Of a DNA stretch of 28,462 nucleotides, positions 1 to 8,179 are shown in pieces; within the stretch, counting starts at the first letter, position 1; every line of letters begins with the position of its first letter. This stretch comes from Bacillota bacterium. GTDB lineage: Bacteria; Bacillota; Clostridia; Tissierellales; Peptoniphilaceae. Location of the stretch: NCBI GenBank assembly GCA_023443025.1, contig JAEZWM010000082.1, positions 1-28,462 on the forward strand, written 5' to 3'. The position numbers were made by a program, and so were the translations under genes. The notes under the pieces are model-generated. The model had not been told where the DNA came from. It saw nothing but the letters and a program-made list of their open reading frames with translations, and ran no database searches.

Positions 1-197
1 AGGACATTTACAGAAAGAGCCTTATTCCGCTGACAGAGATGCAAAAACTGATGGGTAAATCCAAATTTGAGGAACTCCTCGGTGACCTCATTTACAAACC
101 ACCGGGTAAGCCGACTCTTGTTCCAAATTCAGATAAAAGACCGGCTATGAACGTAGCACATGCTAAAAACGAATTTAACGAAATTATGGAGGATTAA
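1..197 (+). CDS. C-terminal end of a DUF2800 phage protein (5' end outside window)
   Basis: An open frame runs in from the left edge (codons in phase from base 3) and stops with TAA at 195-197, giving 64 visible residues. The tail contains EMQKLMGKSKFEELLG and ends in NEFNEIMED. This matches the C-terminus of DUF2800 proteins, predicted Cas4/RecB-like PD-(D/E)XK nucleases of Firmicutes prophage and ICE replication modules. The nuclease motifs themselves would lie upstream of the window, so the assignment rests on this tail plus the gene order DUF2800, DUF2815, DNA polymerase, which is the usual order for this module. The next gene's ribosome site (GGAGGA, 188-193) overlaps the end of this gene, so the two are probably translationally coupled. 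Confidence 0.7.
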   Translation, partial: DIYRKSLIPLTEMQKLMGKSKFEELLGDLIYKPPGKPTLVPNSDKRPAMNVAHAKNEFNEIMED

Positions 198-202
198 ATA
201 TT

Positions 203-754
203 ATGGCAAATATGCAAAACAAGACAAAAGTTATCACAGGTGTAAACTCAAGATTTTCTTACTTCCACGGTTGGGAGCCTGTATCTATTAATGGTGGTGC
301 AGAAAAATACAGTGTATCTGTCCTTATTCCAAAGGATGATAAGGAAACTATTAATGCCATCCATGCAGCGGTTGATGCTGCCATAGAGGAAGGTATCGCA
401 AAGTTTGGTGGCAAGAAACCCAATAAAGCTGCCATTAAGCTACCGTTGCGTGATGGAGATGTAGAGCGTGATGACGAGGCTTATAAAGGCCATTACTTCA
501 TCAATGCGAATAGCAAGACAGCACCACAGATTGTAGATAAAAGTGTTAAGCCGATTATGGATCGTAGCGAGGTATACAGCGGTTGTTACGGTAGAGTTTC
601 TCTTACCTTCTATGCTTTCAACTCCAACGGCAATAAGGGTGTAGCTTGTGGCCTTGGTAACATTCAAAAAATTAGAGATGGAGAACCTCTAGGCGGTAAG
701 ACTTCTGCAGTAGATGATTTTACGACTCTTGTAGATGAGGACTTCCTTGCCTAA
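203..754 (+). CDS. DUF2815 phage replication protein
   Basis: This 183-residue soluble protein starts at an ATG placed 9 bases after GGAGGA. It matches the DUF2815 family, recognisable from the opening TKVITGVNSRFSYFHGWEPV and the later segment YSGCYGRVSLTFYAFN followed by GNKGVACGLGNIQKIRDGEPLGG. Family members occur between DUF2800 and a phage-type DNA polymerase in clostridial prophages and conjugative elements. They are thought to act as single-strand-binding or replication accessory proteins. That role comes from family context; no catalytic motif is visible. The length is typical and the frame is intact. A hairpin with a short T-rich tail follows and separates it from the polymerase gene. 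Confidence 0.85.
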   Translation: MANMQNKTKVITGVNSRFSYFHGWEPVSINGGAEKYSVSVLIPKDDKETINAIHAAVDAAIEEGIAKFGGKKPNKAAIKLPLRDGDVERDDEAYKGHYFINANSKTAPQIVDKSVKPIMDRSEVYSGCYGRVSLTFYAFNSNGNKGVACGLGNIQKIRDGEPLGGKTSAVDDFTTLVDEDFLA

Positions 755-773
755 TAGAAACAATAAACTTGAT

Positions 774-800
774 GGTGGTAGAGGTCTTCCCTCTGCCACC
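774..800 (+). terminator. Hairpin between DUF2815 and DNA polymerase (attenuator or terminator)
   Basis: An 11-bp stem (GGTGGTAGAGG at 774-784 with CCTCTGCCACC at 790-800, one G-U pair) closes a 5-base loop and is followed by TTTATT. The T tract is weak, so it may act as a partial terminator or processing site inside the replication operon. Confidence 0.55.
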
Positions 801-826
801 TTTATTCATTTAGGAAGGAGACCACT

Positions 827-2818
827 ATGGAAAATTTAGAGATTGATATTGAAACCTATTCATCTACTAATCTTCAAAAGAGTGGGGTTTATCGCTACGC
901 AGAAGCAGCTGATTTTGAAATCATGTTGTTTGGCTATGCCGTGGATGGTGGTGATGTTAAGGTAGTTGATTTAATGGCAGGAGAAAAGATTCCAAATGAA
1001 ATCATCGAAGCCTTAATGGATGAGAGCATTACAAAATGGGCATTCAATGCTCAATTTGAGCGTATCTGCCTATCAAGGTATTTGTCCGACATTGGAATAA
1101 ACCTTGATCCCTTTTATGATAACCATCCACTCTCAAAGGAACTGGCAAGGTATCTGAACCCTTCATCGTGGAAGTGCGCTATGGTGTGGTCTGCTTATAT
1201 GGGTCTACCTCTTTCACTTGAAGGTGTAGGTGCAGTGCTAGGTCTTGAAAAACAAAAGTTGACGGAGGGCAAAGACCTGATACGGTACTTTTGTGTTCCC
1301 TGTACTCCAACCAAAACAAATGGCGGTAGAACTCGTAACCTACCAACGGATGAAATCGATAAATGGCAGAAGTTCAAAGACTATAACAAACGTGATGTAG
1401 AGGTGGAAATCCAGATACAGCAAAGGCTTATAAAGTTTCCTGTGCCAGAAGATATCTGGGATGAGTATCATCTCGACCAGGAAATAAACGACCGTGGCAT
1501 AAAGGTAGATATGGATTTCGTATTGCAGGCCATCACCATGGATAAGATATCACGTGAAAAACTACTAACAACCATGCAGCAGATAACAGAACTTGATAAC
1601 CCAAACTCCGTGCAACAGATGAAAGAGTGGCTTGCTGACAATGGTTTAGTTACAGATACCCTTAGTAAAAAGGCTGTGGCAGAGCTTTTAAATGATGCAC
1701 CAGAAGATTTAGCAGAGGTGCTTAAACTCCGGCAGCAACTGGCAAAATCATCGGTTAAGAAATATACAGCCATGGAAAATGCCGTCTGTAGTGATTCCCG
1801 TGCCAGAGGAATGTTTCAGTTTTATGGAGCTAATCGAACCGGTCGCTTTGCAGGAAGGCTTGTGCAATTACAAAACCTCCCTCAAAACCATATGCCTGAC
1901 TTAAAAGAGGCACGGGACATAGTAAAAAGCGGTGATTATGAAACACTTGAAATGCTCTATGAAGATATACCGGATACGCTTTCGCAACTGATTCGTACTG
2001 CTTTTGTGCCAAGGGAAGGCAATAAGTTTATTGTTGCTGACTTTTCAGCTATAGAGGCTCGTGTCCTCTCCTGGCTTGCAGGTGAAACATGGCGAACAAA
2101 GGTATTCGCAAGTGGTGGTGATATCTACTGTGCATCCGCTTCCCAGATGTTTAATGTTCCCGTTGAAAAGCATGGCATAAACGGTCACTTAAGGCAAAAA
2201 GGTAAAATTGCAGAATTGGCTCTTGGTTATGGCGGTTCAGTAGGCGCACTAAAGGCCATGGGTGCAATAGAGATGGGACTTGAAGAGGAAGAATTAAAAC
2301 CCCTTGTTAATGCCTGGAGACAGACCAATCCCTACATCGTAAAGTTCTGGTGGGATGTTGATAGAGCGGCAAAGGACTGTATAAAGAGTAGACAATCTCA
2401 AGAAACGCACAATATTAAGTTCTACTATAAAAGTGGCATGCTATTTATTGTTCTTCCTTCTGGGAGAGAGCTTGCCTATGTCAAACCTTGGATCGGTGAA
2501 AACATCTTCGGTGGTGAATCTGTTACCTATGAAGGCGTGGGTGGAACAAAGAAATGGGAGCGTCTTGAAAGCTATGGACCAAAATTTGTAGAGAACATAG
2601 TTCAAGCAATCTCCCGTGATATTTTGATATTTTCCATGAAGACACTCCGAACTTGTAGTATTGTGGCTCATGTCCATGATGAAGTCATTATTGAGTCAGA
2701 TCCTCGAATGTCACTTGATAGGGTATGCCAACAAATGAGCATCGTGCCACCTTGGGCAAACGGACTGCTCCTTGATGCCGATGGCTATGAATGTGACTTT
2801 TACCAAAAATATTTATAA
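827..2818 (+). CDS. Phage-type family A DNA polymerase
   Basis: This 663-residue protein carries both 3'-5' exonuclease and polymerase domains. The N-terminus has the exonuclease I motif DIETYSS (D7, E9) and a later YNKRDVEVEIQI segment typical of the third exonuclease motif. The polymerase domain has motif A (VADFSAIEARVLSWLAGE, catalytic D405), a motif B-like RQKGKIAELALGYGG, and motif C (HVHDEV, D618). It lacks the 5'-3' exonuclease of bacterial PolA and matches the shorter polymerases of prophage and ICE replication modules. Its job is copying the mobile element. The ATG follows AGGAAGGAG at a good distance. A hairpin downstream separates it from the small gene at 2871. The frame is intact. 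Confidence 0.93.
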   Translation: MENLEIDIETYSSTNLQKSGVYRYAEAADFEIMLFGYAVDGGDVKVVDLMAGEKIPNEIIEALMDESITKWAFNAQFERICLSRYLSDIGINLDPFYDNHPLSKELARYLNPSSWKCAMVWSAYMGLPLSLEGVGAVLGLEKQKLTEGKDLIRYFCVPCTPTKTNGGRTRNLPTDEIDKWQKFKDYNKRDVEVEIQIQQRLIKFPVPEDIWDEYHLDQEINDRGIKVDMDFVLQAITMDKISREKLLTTMQQITELDNPNSVQQMKEWLADNGLVTDTLSKKAVAELLNDAPEDLAEVLKLRQQLAKSSVKKYTAMENAVCSDSRARGMFQFYGANRTGRFAGRLVQLQNLPQNHMPDLKEARDIVKSGDYETLEMLYEDIPDTLSQLIRTAFVPREGNKFIVADFSAIEARVLSWLAGETWRTKVFASGGDIYCASASQMFNVPVEKHGINGHLRQKGKIAELALGYGGSVGALKAMGAIEMGLEEEELKPLVNAWRQTNPYIVKFWWDVDRAAKDCIKSRQSQETHNIKFYYKSGMLFIVLPSGRELAYVKPWIGENIFGGESVTYEGVGGTKKWERLESYGPKFVENIVQAISRDILIFSMKTLRTCSIVAHVHDEVIIESDPRMSLDRVCQQMSIVPPWANGLLLDADGYECDFYQKYL

Positions 2819-2831
2819 AACCATCAGATTT

Positions 2832-2863
2832 CACCTCCTGCCGTGGCTACTAGGTAGGAGGTG
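2832..2863 (+). promoter_or_regulatory. Hairpin that buries the ribosome site of the 2871 gene
   Basis: CACCTCCTGCC (2832-2842) pairs with GGTAGGAGGTG (2853-2863) over 11 bp with one G-U pair and a 10-base loop. The 3' arm contains the AGGAGGTG ribosome site of the next gene, and TTTTTCT follows. It could therefore act as a terminator/attenuator and also block translation of transcripts arriving from the polymerase gene. Confidence 0.6.
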
Positions 2864-2870
2864 TTTTTCT

Positions 2871-3089
2871 ATGAACATATTTGAAGTAAAAGACGGTTGT
2901 CCTACCATCAAGGGCAAGACAGAACAGATGACAACAGAAGAGTTGCAGAAGGAATATGACTTTCATATAGCAGAGGGCATTGTCAAAATGCTTTATAAAG
3001 AAGGCAAAATTACAGCGGATGAATTACACAAAATATCAGCATTAAACCGAGAGAAATTCTCTCCTCGAATAGCCGAGATTATGTCCTAA
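2871..3089 (+). CDS. Small helical protein preceding the recombinases (SHOCT-like)
   Basis: This 72-residue protein starts at ATG 2871, seven bases after AGGAGGTG. A longer in-frame start at 2772 would lie inside the polymerase gene and has no ribosome site. The segment QMTTEELQKEYDFHIAEGI followed by VKMLYKEGKITADELHKI resembles SHOCT-type short C-terminal helices (L..EY..HIA..I...L...G.IT..E...I). Proteins of this shape are common just upstream of large serine recombinase genes in clostridial elements, where they could act as small partners or regulators. That role is inferred only from position. There is no signal peptide, membrane segment or catalytic motif. Its expression may be controlled by the hairpin that covers its ribosome site. 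Confidence 0.65.
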   Translation: MNIFEVKDGCPTIKGKTEQMTTEELQKEYDFHIAEGIVKMLYKEGKITADELHKISALNREKFSPRIAEIMS

Positions 3090-3147
3090 AACCCTTGCTA
3101 TTAGTGGCTTTTAGAGTGATATATGTAATGGGTGAAAGCGAGGTGAG

Positions 3148-4716
3148 ATGATGAAAAAGATAACTAAAATAGATGAACTTCCCCAAGTACAACTGTCCAA
3201 CAATAAGTTAAAAGTAGCCGCTTATGCCAGGGTATCAACAGATAGCGATGACCAGCTGGTCAGTCTTAAAGCACAGCGAGATCATTATGAGAACTACATT
3301 AAGTCCAATCCAGAATGGGAATTTGCAGGACTTTATTATGACGAGGGTATTTCAGGCACCAGAAAGGAAAGACGGCCTGAACTGCTTCGAATGATAGAAG
3401 ATTGTAAGAAGGATCGGATTGACTTTATTATCACCAAATCCATCAGCCGTTTTGCCCGTAATACTGTAGATTGCTTAGAGTTAGTAAGAAGGCTGATTGA
3501 TATTGGAGTCTATATTTATTTCGAGAAAGAAAACTTAAATACTGGTGATATGGAAAGTGAGTTGATGCTTTCTATACTCTCAAGTTTTGCTGCTGAAGAG
3601 TCAGCATCTATTTCCCAAAACACAAAATGGTCTATTCAAAAGAGATTTCAAAATGGTAGTTATGTGATTTCCACTCCTCCCTATGGCTACGCCAACATAA
3701 GCGGTGAGATGGCCATCGTCCCCGAAGAGGCAGAAATAGTAAAACGCATTTTTGAAGAGTACCTTTCAGGGAAAGGTAGTAGCACGATTGCAAAAGGTTT
3801 GAACAAGGACAAAATCCCAGCAAGACGAGGTAATCACTGGAGCACAGGCACGGTGATAGATATGCTTCGAAATGAAAAGTATATAGGCGATGTTCTTTTA
3901 CAAAAGACCTATACCGACAGCAATTTCAACCGCCTAATGAACACTGGAGAAAAAGACCAGTATTACTACAAAGATAATCATGAGCCGATTGTAAGCCGAG
4001 AAGTATTTGATAAGGCACAACAGCTACTAAGTGAAGGTGCAAAGAATAAATGCAAGGGTATGAATAGTAATGTTTATCTCAATCGCTATGCCCTAAGTGG
4101 CAAGATTCTCTGTGGCGAATGTGGTCGTAATTTCAGAAGGAAAACTAACTACTCCGTTGGTAGAAGTTACATTGCTTGGAGCTGCATTGGCCATATCGAA
4201 GATAAAGAGAGCTGTTCCATGTTGTTTTTACGAGATGGTGAGATAAAAGCCACCTTTACAACCATGATGAATAAGCTGGCTTTCAGTCATAAGCTAATTC
4301 TAGAACCGCTTTTCAAGACGATTAGCCAAATCGATGAAGAAAGTGATTTGAAAAGAATAGATGCCATCGATAATCGAATGGAGCAATTAATGGAAGAACG
4401 AAATACCCTTATTACGCTGATGGCTAAAGGCTTTCTTGAACCTGCTCTTTTTAATCAGGAATGCAATCTTTTAGATAGTGAAATCAAAAATCTAACAGGC
4501 GAAAAAACAAGTCTGCTAAACAATTCTACAAGTGGTGTTTTAAGGGCTAACGAGATAAAGGATTTGATTAATTATGTGTCAGCTGATGATTTTAATGGGG
4601 ACTACACAGAAGAGTTGTTTGCGGAGTTCGTAGAACAAATCTTAGTTAATTCTAGGGATGAACTGACATTCAAGATGAAATGTGGTCTTTCCCTTAAAGA
4701 AAAGGTGGTGAGATAA
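3148..4716 (+). CDS. Large serine recombinase 1
   Basis: This is a complete 522-residue large serine recombinase. The catalytic domain has AAYARVSTDSDDQ (nucleophile Ser30), DEGISGTRKERRPE and the arginine motif SISRFARN. A Recombinase domain follows (VPEEAEIVKRIFEEYLSGKG), then a zinc ribbon with CGECGRNF and two further cysteines, and a coiled-coil-rich C-terminus. Such enzymes integrate and excise prophages, ICEs and transposons through att sites. ATG 3148 and ATG 3151 are adjacent; 3151 is better spaced from the GAGGTG ribosome site. The gene abuts the next recombinase with no gap, so the three recombinases form one operon. It is paralogous to the gene at 5135. Confidence 0.95.
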   Translation: MMKKITKIDELPQVQLSNNKLKVAAYARVSTDSDDQLVSLKAQRDHYENYIKSNPEWEFAGLYYDEGISGTRKERRPELLRMIEDCKKDRIDFIITKSISRFARNTVDCLELVRRLIDIGVYIYFEKENLNTGDMESELMLSILSSFAAEESASISQNTKWSIQKRFQNGSYVISTPPYGYANISGEMAIVPEEAEIVKRIFEEYLSGKGSSTIAKGLNKDKIPARRGNHWSTGTVIDMLRNEKYIGDVLLQKTYTDSNFNRLMNTGEKDQYYYKDNHEPIVSREVFDKAQQLLSEGAKNKCKGMNSNVYLNRYALSGKILCGECGRNFRRKTNYSVGRSYIAWSCIGHIEDKESCSMLFLRDGEIKATFTTMMNKLAFSHKLILEPLFKTISQIDEESDLKRIDAIDNRMEQLMEERNTLITLMAKGFLEPALFNQECNLLDSEIKNLTGEKTSLLNNSTSGVLRANEIKDLINYVSADDFNGDYTEELFAEFVEQILVNSRDELTFKMKCGLSLKEKVVR

Positions 4717-5133
4717 ATGGCTTATATCCCATACGGATATAAAATCCAAGACGGAGTCGTTACTGTCGATGAGAAGTCAGCAGGTCAAGTAAAGGTATTC
4801 TTTGAAAAGTACTTATCAGGGCTATCCCTTACAGTGGCTGGCGAACAGGCAGGTATTGATAAAACACACTCTGTGATGGGTCGCATTTTGAAAGATGTCA
4901 GCTACCTTGGAAATGATGTGTATCCAGCCATCATAGACAAGGAGATATTTGATAAAGCTGAAGAAGTTAGAAATAAACGTGCAAAGGATTTAGGGCGAGT
5001 GGTAGAGCTTGCAGCTTTCACTTCTCCTCCTCCCAAAGAACGATTCAAGATGAATAAGCCAGGTAATAAACTGCCTGTGGAGCCCTTTGCACGAGCGGAG
5101 CATTTATACAATCTGATAGAAAGCGAGGAATAA
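4717..5133 (+). CDS. Recombinase-domain protein without catalytic domain
   Basis: This 138-residue protein begins directly after the preceding stop codon. It opens with YIPYGYKIQDGVVTVDEKSA and continues with VKVFFEKYLSGLSLTVAG and LKDVSYLGNDVYPAIIDKEI. These correspond to the Recombinase (DNA-binding) domain of large serine recombinases. The catalytic serine domain and the zinc ribbon are both absent, so it cannot cut DNA. Small non-catalytic proteins of this type sit between two full recombinases in several Firmicutes elements, so the gene looks like a maintained part of a three-gene module. A directionality or accessory DNA-binding role is a reasonable inference but is not shown by the sequence. 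Confidence 0.85.
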   Translation: MAYIPYGYKIQDGVVTVDEKSAGQVKVFFEKYLSGLSLTVAGEQAGIDKTHSVMGRILKDVSYLGNDVYPAIIDKEIFDKAEEVRNKRAKDLGRVVELAAFTSPPPKERFKMNKPGNKLPVEPFARAEHLYNLIESEE

Positions 5134-5134
5134 A

Positions 5135-6697
5135 GTGACGGACAAAAATATTACTGTCATTCCTGCTCGAAAAAGAGTGGGAAACACAGTAGCAAAAGAA
5201 AAAGTTAAGAAACTTCGTGTTGCTGCCTATTGCCGTGTTTCTACAGAGACAGAAGAGCAGAATTCAAGCTATGAGGTACAGGTCGCACACTATACAGAGT
5301 TTATAAAGAAGAATGCTGAATGGGAGTTTGCAGGAATCTTTGCGGATGATGGTATATCCGGTACGAACACTAAAAAACGTGAAGAGTTCAATCGCATGAT
5401 TGAGGAGTGTATGGAGGGTAACATTGATTTAGTCATTACCAAGTCCATTAGCCGATTTGCCCGTAACACGCTAGACTGCCTTAAATACATTAGACAGCTC
5501 AAGGATAAGAACATATCGGTATATTTCGAGAAAGAGAACATCAATACAATGGATGCCAAGGGAGAAGTTTTACTTACCATTATGGCTTCCCTTGCCCAAC
5601 AGGAGAGCCAGAGTCTTTCACAAAACGTTAAGCTTGGACTTCAGTATCGATACCAACAAGGAAAGGTACAGGTCAACCATAGGCGTTTTATGGGCTACAC
5701 GAAAGATGAAGATGGAAATTTAATCATCGTTCCCGAAGAAGCCGAGATTATAAAGCGTATCTATCGAGAATGTCTTGAAGGTAAGAGTCTAACGGGTATT
5801 GGCAGGGATCTTGAAAAGGATGGAATCTTAACAGCGGCAAACAAACCAAGATGGCGGGCGGAAACAATAAAAAAGATATTGCAAAATGAAAAATACATCG
5901 GAGATGCCCTCCTACAAAAGACTACTACAGTTGATTTTCTTACCAAGAAACGAGTTAAAAATGAAGGACATGTTCCACAATATTATGTTGAAAACAGCCA
6001 TGAAGCAATCATCCCAAAAGAACTCTTCTTACAAGTTCAGGAAGAACTTCATCGCAGAAGTAACATTTATACAGGTACAGATAAGAACAAACGAAATTAC
6101 AGCAGTAAGTATGCTTTAAGTGCCATCACATTCTGTGGGGATTGTGGTGATATTTATAGGAGAGTTTATTGGAATATCCATGGTAGAAAAGAATTTGTCT
6201 GGCGATGCGTAACTAGAATCGAGCAAGGGCCTGAGGTCTGCAAGAATCGAACCGTAAAAGAAGATGAACTCTACGATGCCGTAATGACTGCGATTAACAG
6301 GCTACTTGCAGGTGGCAACAACATGATAAAAACCCTGGAAGAAAACATCCATGCAGTGATTGGGGAAACGACTGAATATCATATTTCAGAAATCAACAAC
6401 ACGCTTGAAGAAAAACAAAAAGAACTAATCAAGCTGGCTAATAAGGGGCAGGACTATGAACACTTAGCAGATGTTATTGATGAGCTGCGAGACAAGCGTC
6501 AGACCCTTTTAGTGGAGGATGCCTCCCTCAGTGGTGAGAATGAACGAATCAATGAGTTGATAGAATTTATCCGAAAGTACAAGTTCCGTACTTTGGAATA
6601 TGACGATAAGCTAGTTAGGAAGTTAATCCAGAACGTCACAGTCTATGAAGACCACTTCGTCATATCCTTTAAATCAGGTATTGAAATGGAAATATGA
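5135..6697 (+). CDS. Large serine recombinase 2
   Basis: This 520-residue enzyme starts at GTG 5135, one base after the previous stop and downstream of GCGAGGA. The resolvase-type catalytic domain contains AAYCRVSTETEEQ (nucleophile Ser36), DDGISGTNTKKREEF and SISRFARN. The Recombinase domain (IVPEEAEIIKRIYRECLEGK), a zinc ribbon (FCGDCGDIYRR plus two later cysteines) and a long coiled coil follow. It resembles the first recombinase throughout, so the pair are divergent paralogs. Together with the small middle protein they probably form the integration/excision apparatus of the element whose replication genes lie upstream. No att site could be identified. A good intrinsic terminator follows. 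Confidence 0.95.
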   Translation: MTDKNITVIPARKRVGNTVAKEKVKKLRVAAYCRVSTETEEQNSSYEVQVAHYTEFIKKNAEWEFAGIFADDGISGTNTKKREEFNRMIEECMEGNIDLVITKSISRFARNTLDCLKYIRQLKDKNISVYFEKENINTMDAKGEVLLTIMASLAQQESQSLSQNVKLGLQYRYQQGKVQVNHRRFMGYTKDEDGNLIIVPEEAEIIKRIYRECLEGKSLTGIGRDLEKDGILTAANKPRWRAETIKKILQNEKYIGDALLQKTTTVDFLTKKRVKNEGHVPQYYVENSHEAIIPKELFLQVQEELHRRSNIYTGTDKNKRNYSSKYALSAITFCGDCGDIYRRVYWNIHGRKEFVWRCVTRIEQGPEVCKNRTVKEDELYDAVMTAINRLLAGGNNMIKTLEENIHAVIGETTEYHISEINNTLEEKQKELIKLANKGQDYEHLADVIDELRDKRQTLLVEDASLSGENERINELIEFIRKYKFRTLEYDDKLVRKLIQNVTVYEDHFVISFKSGIEMEI

Positions 6698-6713
6698 AAA
6701 CAAGCGAAAATAG

Positions 6714-6740
6714 CCCATGACTCTATAATAGAGTTGTGGG
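6714..6740 (+). terminator. Intrinsic terminator after the recombinase operon
   Basis: CCCATGACTCTA (6714-6725) pairs with TAGAGTTGTGGG (6729-6740) around a 3-base loop, with two G-U pairs, and is followed by TTTATTTG. It marks the end of the mobile-element transcription unit. Confidence 0.75.
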
Positions 6741-6783
6741 TTTATTTGTGCTTGTATAAATATAATAATATTTATGATCACTA

Positions 6784-6812
6784 TTGTATTTATCAACCAA
6801 ATGGTTTATAAT
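6784..6812 (+). promoter_or_regulatory. Promoter with inverted-repeat operator for the cargo operon
   Basis: A perfect -10 (TATAAT, 6807-6812) lies 17 bases after a partial -35 (TTGTAT, 6784-6789). The spacer holds an inverted repeat, AACCA-AA-TGGTT (6795-6806). This position is ideal for repression by the Xre-type protein encoded immediately downstream; autoregulation is inferred. Confidence 0.6.
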
Positions 6813-6840
6813 ATTATTAGTTTATCCTTGGAGGTGCTGT

Positions 6841-7065
6841 ATGACTACGGCTGAAATGATTAAAGAACTATGTGAACAAATGAATATAAGCGTTTCAGAA
6901 CTGGCTAGACGTATTGGACAGACTCCACAGAATTTTAGCAAGAAATTAAAACGTGAAACAGTGTCCTTGGATGAATTGAAGTCGATTGCGGATGTGCTTG
7001 GTGTCAAGTTTGAACAGGCTTTTATTCTAGCCGATGGTAACGAAATAAAGACAAGTAATGAGTAA
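6841..7065 (+). CDS. Xre-family helix-turn-helix regulator
   Basis: This 74-residue single-domain DNA-binding protein starts at ATG 6841, preceded by TTGGAGG. An in-frame start 57 bases upstream lies in the promoter region and is unlikely. The HTH_3/Cro-C1 core reads ISVSELARRIGQTPQNFSKK and continues to LKSIADVLGVKFEQAF. With no peptidase or ligand domain it is likely a simple repressor. It is the first gene of a tight co-directional run reaching 10712, and an inverted repeat sits inside its own promoter. It therefore probably controls the entire operon, including itself. Confidence 0.85.
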   Translation: MTTAEMIKELCEQMNISVSELARRIGQTPQNFSKKLKRETVSLDELKSIADVLGVKFEQAFILADGNEIKTSNE

Positions 7066-7079
7066 AAGAGGTGGTTATT

Positions 7080-7763
7080 ATGATGATTAGTCCAGAAAGT
7101 TATTACGAAGAATATCTTAGAGGAAAAACTAAAGTACAGATAATGACCGCCATTCGTGGGCTTAAGAAGGAAATGGGCTATCTTAAAAATATAATAGAAG
7201 GTCCAGACGAGGGTATTAGAACTGTTATGCATCCAAGTGAGTCCACTCAAATCTATTGGACTCGTAAATACCTAGAATTGGCAAAACAAGCCTATGTTGA
7301 TGCTGGTGGAAACTACTCCCTATCAAAGGCTGAAGAAAAGGCAGCTGATTTTGATGCAAACATGGATGCCATCAGCAAAATAACTTTTAGTATTGGAGGT
7401 TATTTTGGCGGCTATTGTAGTTATATTGTAGAGCTATCTGATGAATTGAAAGCCTATACAAAATTATGGGAAGATGAAGAACCTCTCTCGTTATGGGATG
7501 ATGATAACCAGGAGCCGTGTACAAAGGATACTTTTATAGCTGCACTTAAAGATCTTCATATCGGTGAGTGGCGCAGGCGATATTCAACAAAGCGTTTCGG
7601 ATACATGGTGCTTGATGGTACACAATGGGAGTTGGAATTTGAATATAGCAATGGCCATAAACCGGTAAGATTTGATGGCGATAACTCATATCCCTATAAC
7701 TTCGATAAGTTTCAGATGTTATTTGGTATTGATGTTACTGAGGAGGACGATGAGGATGAGTAA
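7080..7763 (+). CDS. Uncharacterised protein, cargo operon gene 2
   Basis: I do not recognise this family. The protein is about 227 residues from ATG 7080 (or 7083), a few bases after AGAGGTGG; an upstream GTG overlaps the ribosome site. It is soluble, with no signal peptide or hydrophobic helix. The N-terminal half is helical and charged, including VQIMTAIRGLKKEMGYLKNI. The middle has an aromatic/glycine-rich patch (FSIGGYFGGYCSYIVELSDE). The C-terminal half (EWRRRYSTKRFGYMVLDGTQ) suggests a small beta-rich domain, and the tail is very acidic. The stop overlaps the next gene by 8 bases, indicating translational coupling with the DUF6508 protein. Confidence 0.7.
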   Translation: MMISPESYYEEYLRGKTKVQIMTAIRGLKKEMGYLKNIIEGPDEGIRTVMHPSESTQIYWTRKYLELAKQAYVDAGGNYSLSKAEEKAADFDANMDAISKITFSIGGYFGGYCSYIVELSDELKAYTKLWEDEEPLSLWDDDNQEPCTKDTFIAALKDLHIGEWRRRYSTKRFGYMVLDGTQWELEFEYSNGHKPVRFDGDNSYPYNFDKFQMLFGIDVTEEDDEDE

Positions 7764-8166
7764 ATTCGATATTTTGACAAAATACATACCTATAATCCAG
7801 GCAGATAGCATTGGCGAATGGGTTGTTGATAAAGAAAACGACGGAACACCGGAACATCCGATACAGATGCCTTTTGTAGGTTATTCCGAAATGGTACATA
7901 ATTTTATCGATGATGTTTATGCCTTTGAAGAAAGCAATAAAGATATGGAGCTTACCCGTTATGGAGATATCCTAAAAGATAACGGACTTAAATGGGATTC
8001 GGAATCTATGGAAAATGCTGACGTTTCAAACTTGAGTGCACAGTGTGTGCTTGCACTTATTATGGGTGCTGTAAGAGCTGAGCGATTTTGCGATGGTGCG
8101 TTATTAGATTTCTTTAAGAGTGGCTGCATATTGAAATGGCTTGAAAGATTAAACAGTATTGAGTAA
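7756..8166 (+). CDS. DUF6508 domain protein
   Basis: This 136-residue protein is translated from ATG 7756 (ATG 7750 is also possible), downstream of GAGGAGGA inside the end of the preceding gene. A much longer in-frame extension overlaps that gene and is not credible. The sequence matches the DUF6508 family: ADSIGEWVVDKENDGTPEHP near the start, then IQMPFVGYSEMVHNFIDDVY, and CVLALIMGAVRAERFCDGAL near the C-terminus. DUF6508 proteins are small soluble proteins scattered through gut Firmicutes, often in accessory regions, with no established function. No catalytic motif is evident. Overlap with the upstream gene and a 13-base gap to the next place it firmly in the six-gene operon. Confidence 0.8.
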   Translation: MSKFDILTKYIPIIQADSIGEWVVDKENDGTPEHPIQMPFVGYSEMVHNFIDDVYAFEESNKDMELTRYGDILKDNGLKWDSESMENADVSNLSAQCVLALIMGAVRAERFCDGALLDFFKSGCILKWLERLNSIE

Positions 8167-8179
8167 AGGAGGTTTAAGT

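Noticed and set aside
1468..1773. Minus-strand 101-residue open frame within the polymerase gene
   Set aside because: It is antisense to a well-supported gene, has no family match, and is Ser-rich shadow composition.
2772..2870. Upstream extension of the small pre-recombinase gene
   Set aside because: It overlaps the polymerase 3' end and the hairpin; the ATG at 2871 has the proper AGGAGGTG site.
6697..6840. An attachment site for the serine recombinases
   Set aside because: Serine recombinase elements often end near their recombinase genes, but no matching direct repeat was found elsewhere in the window, so a boundary cannot be claimed.
6822..7250. Minus-strand 142-residue open frame
   Set aside because: It lies opposite the Xre and cargo gene 2 and has no recognisable domain or ribosome site.
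7672..7755. N-terminal extension of the DUF6508 gene inside the preceding gene
   Set aside because: The family starts at the FDILTKYIPIIQ segment, and GAGGAGGA precedes ATG 7750/7756.
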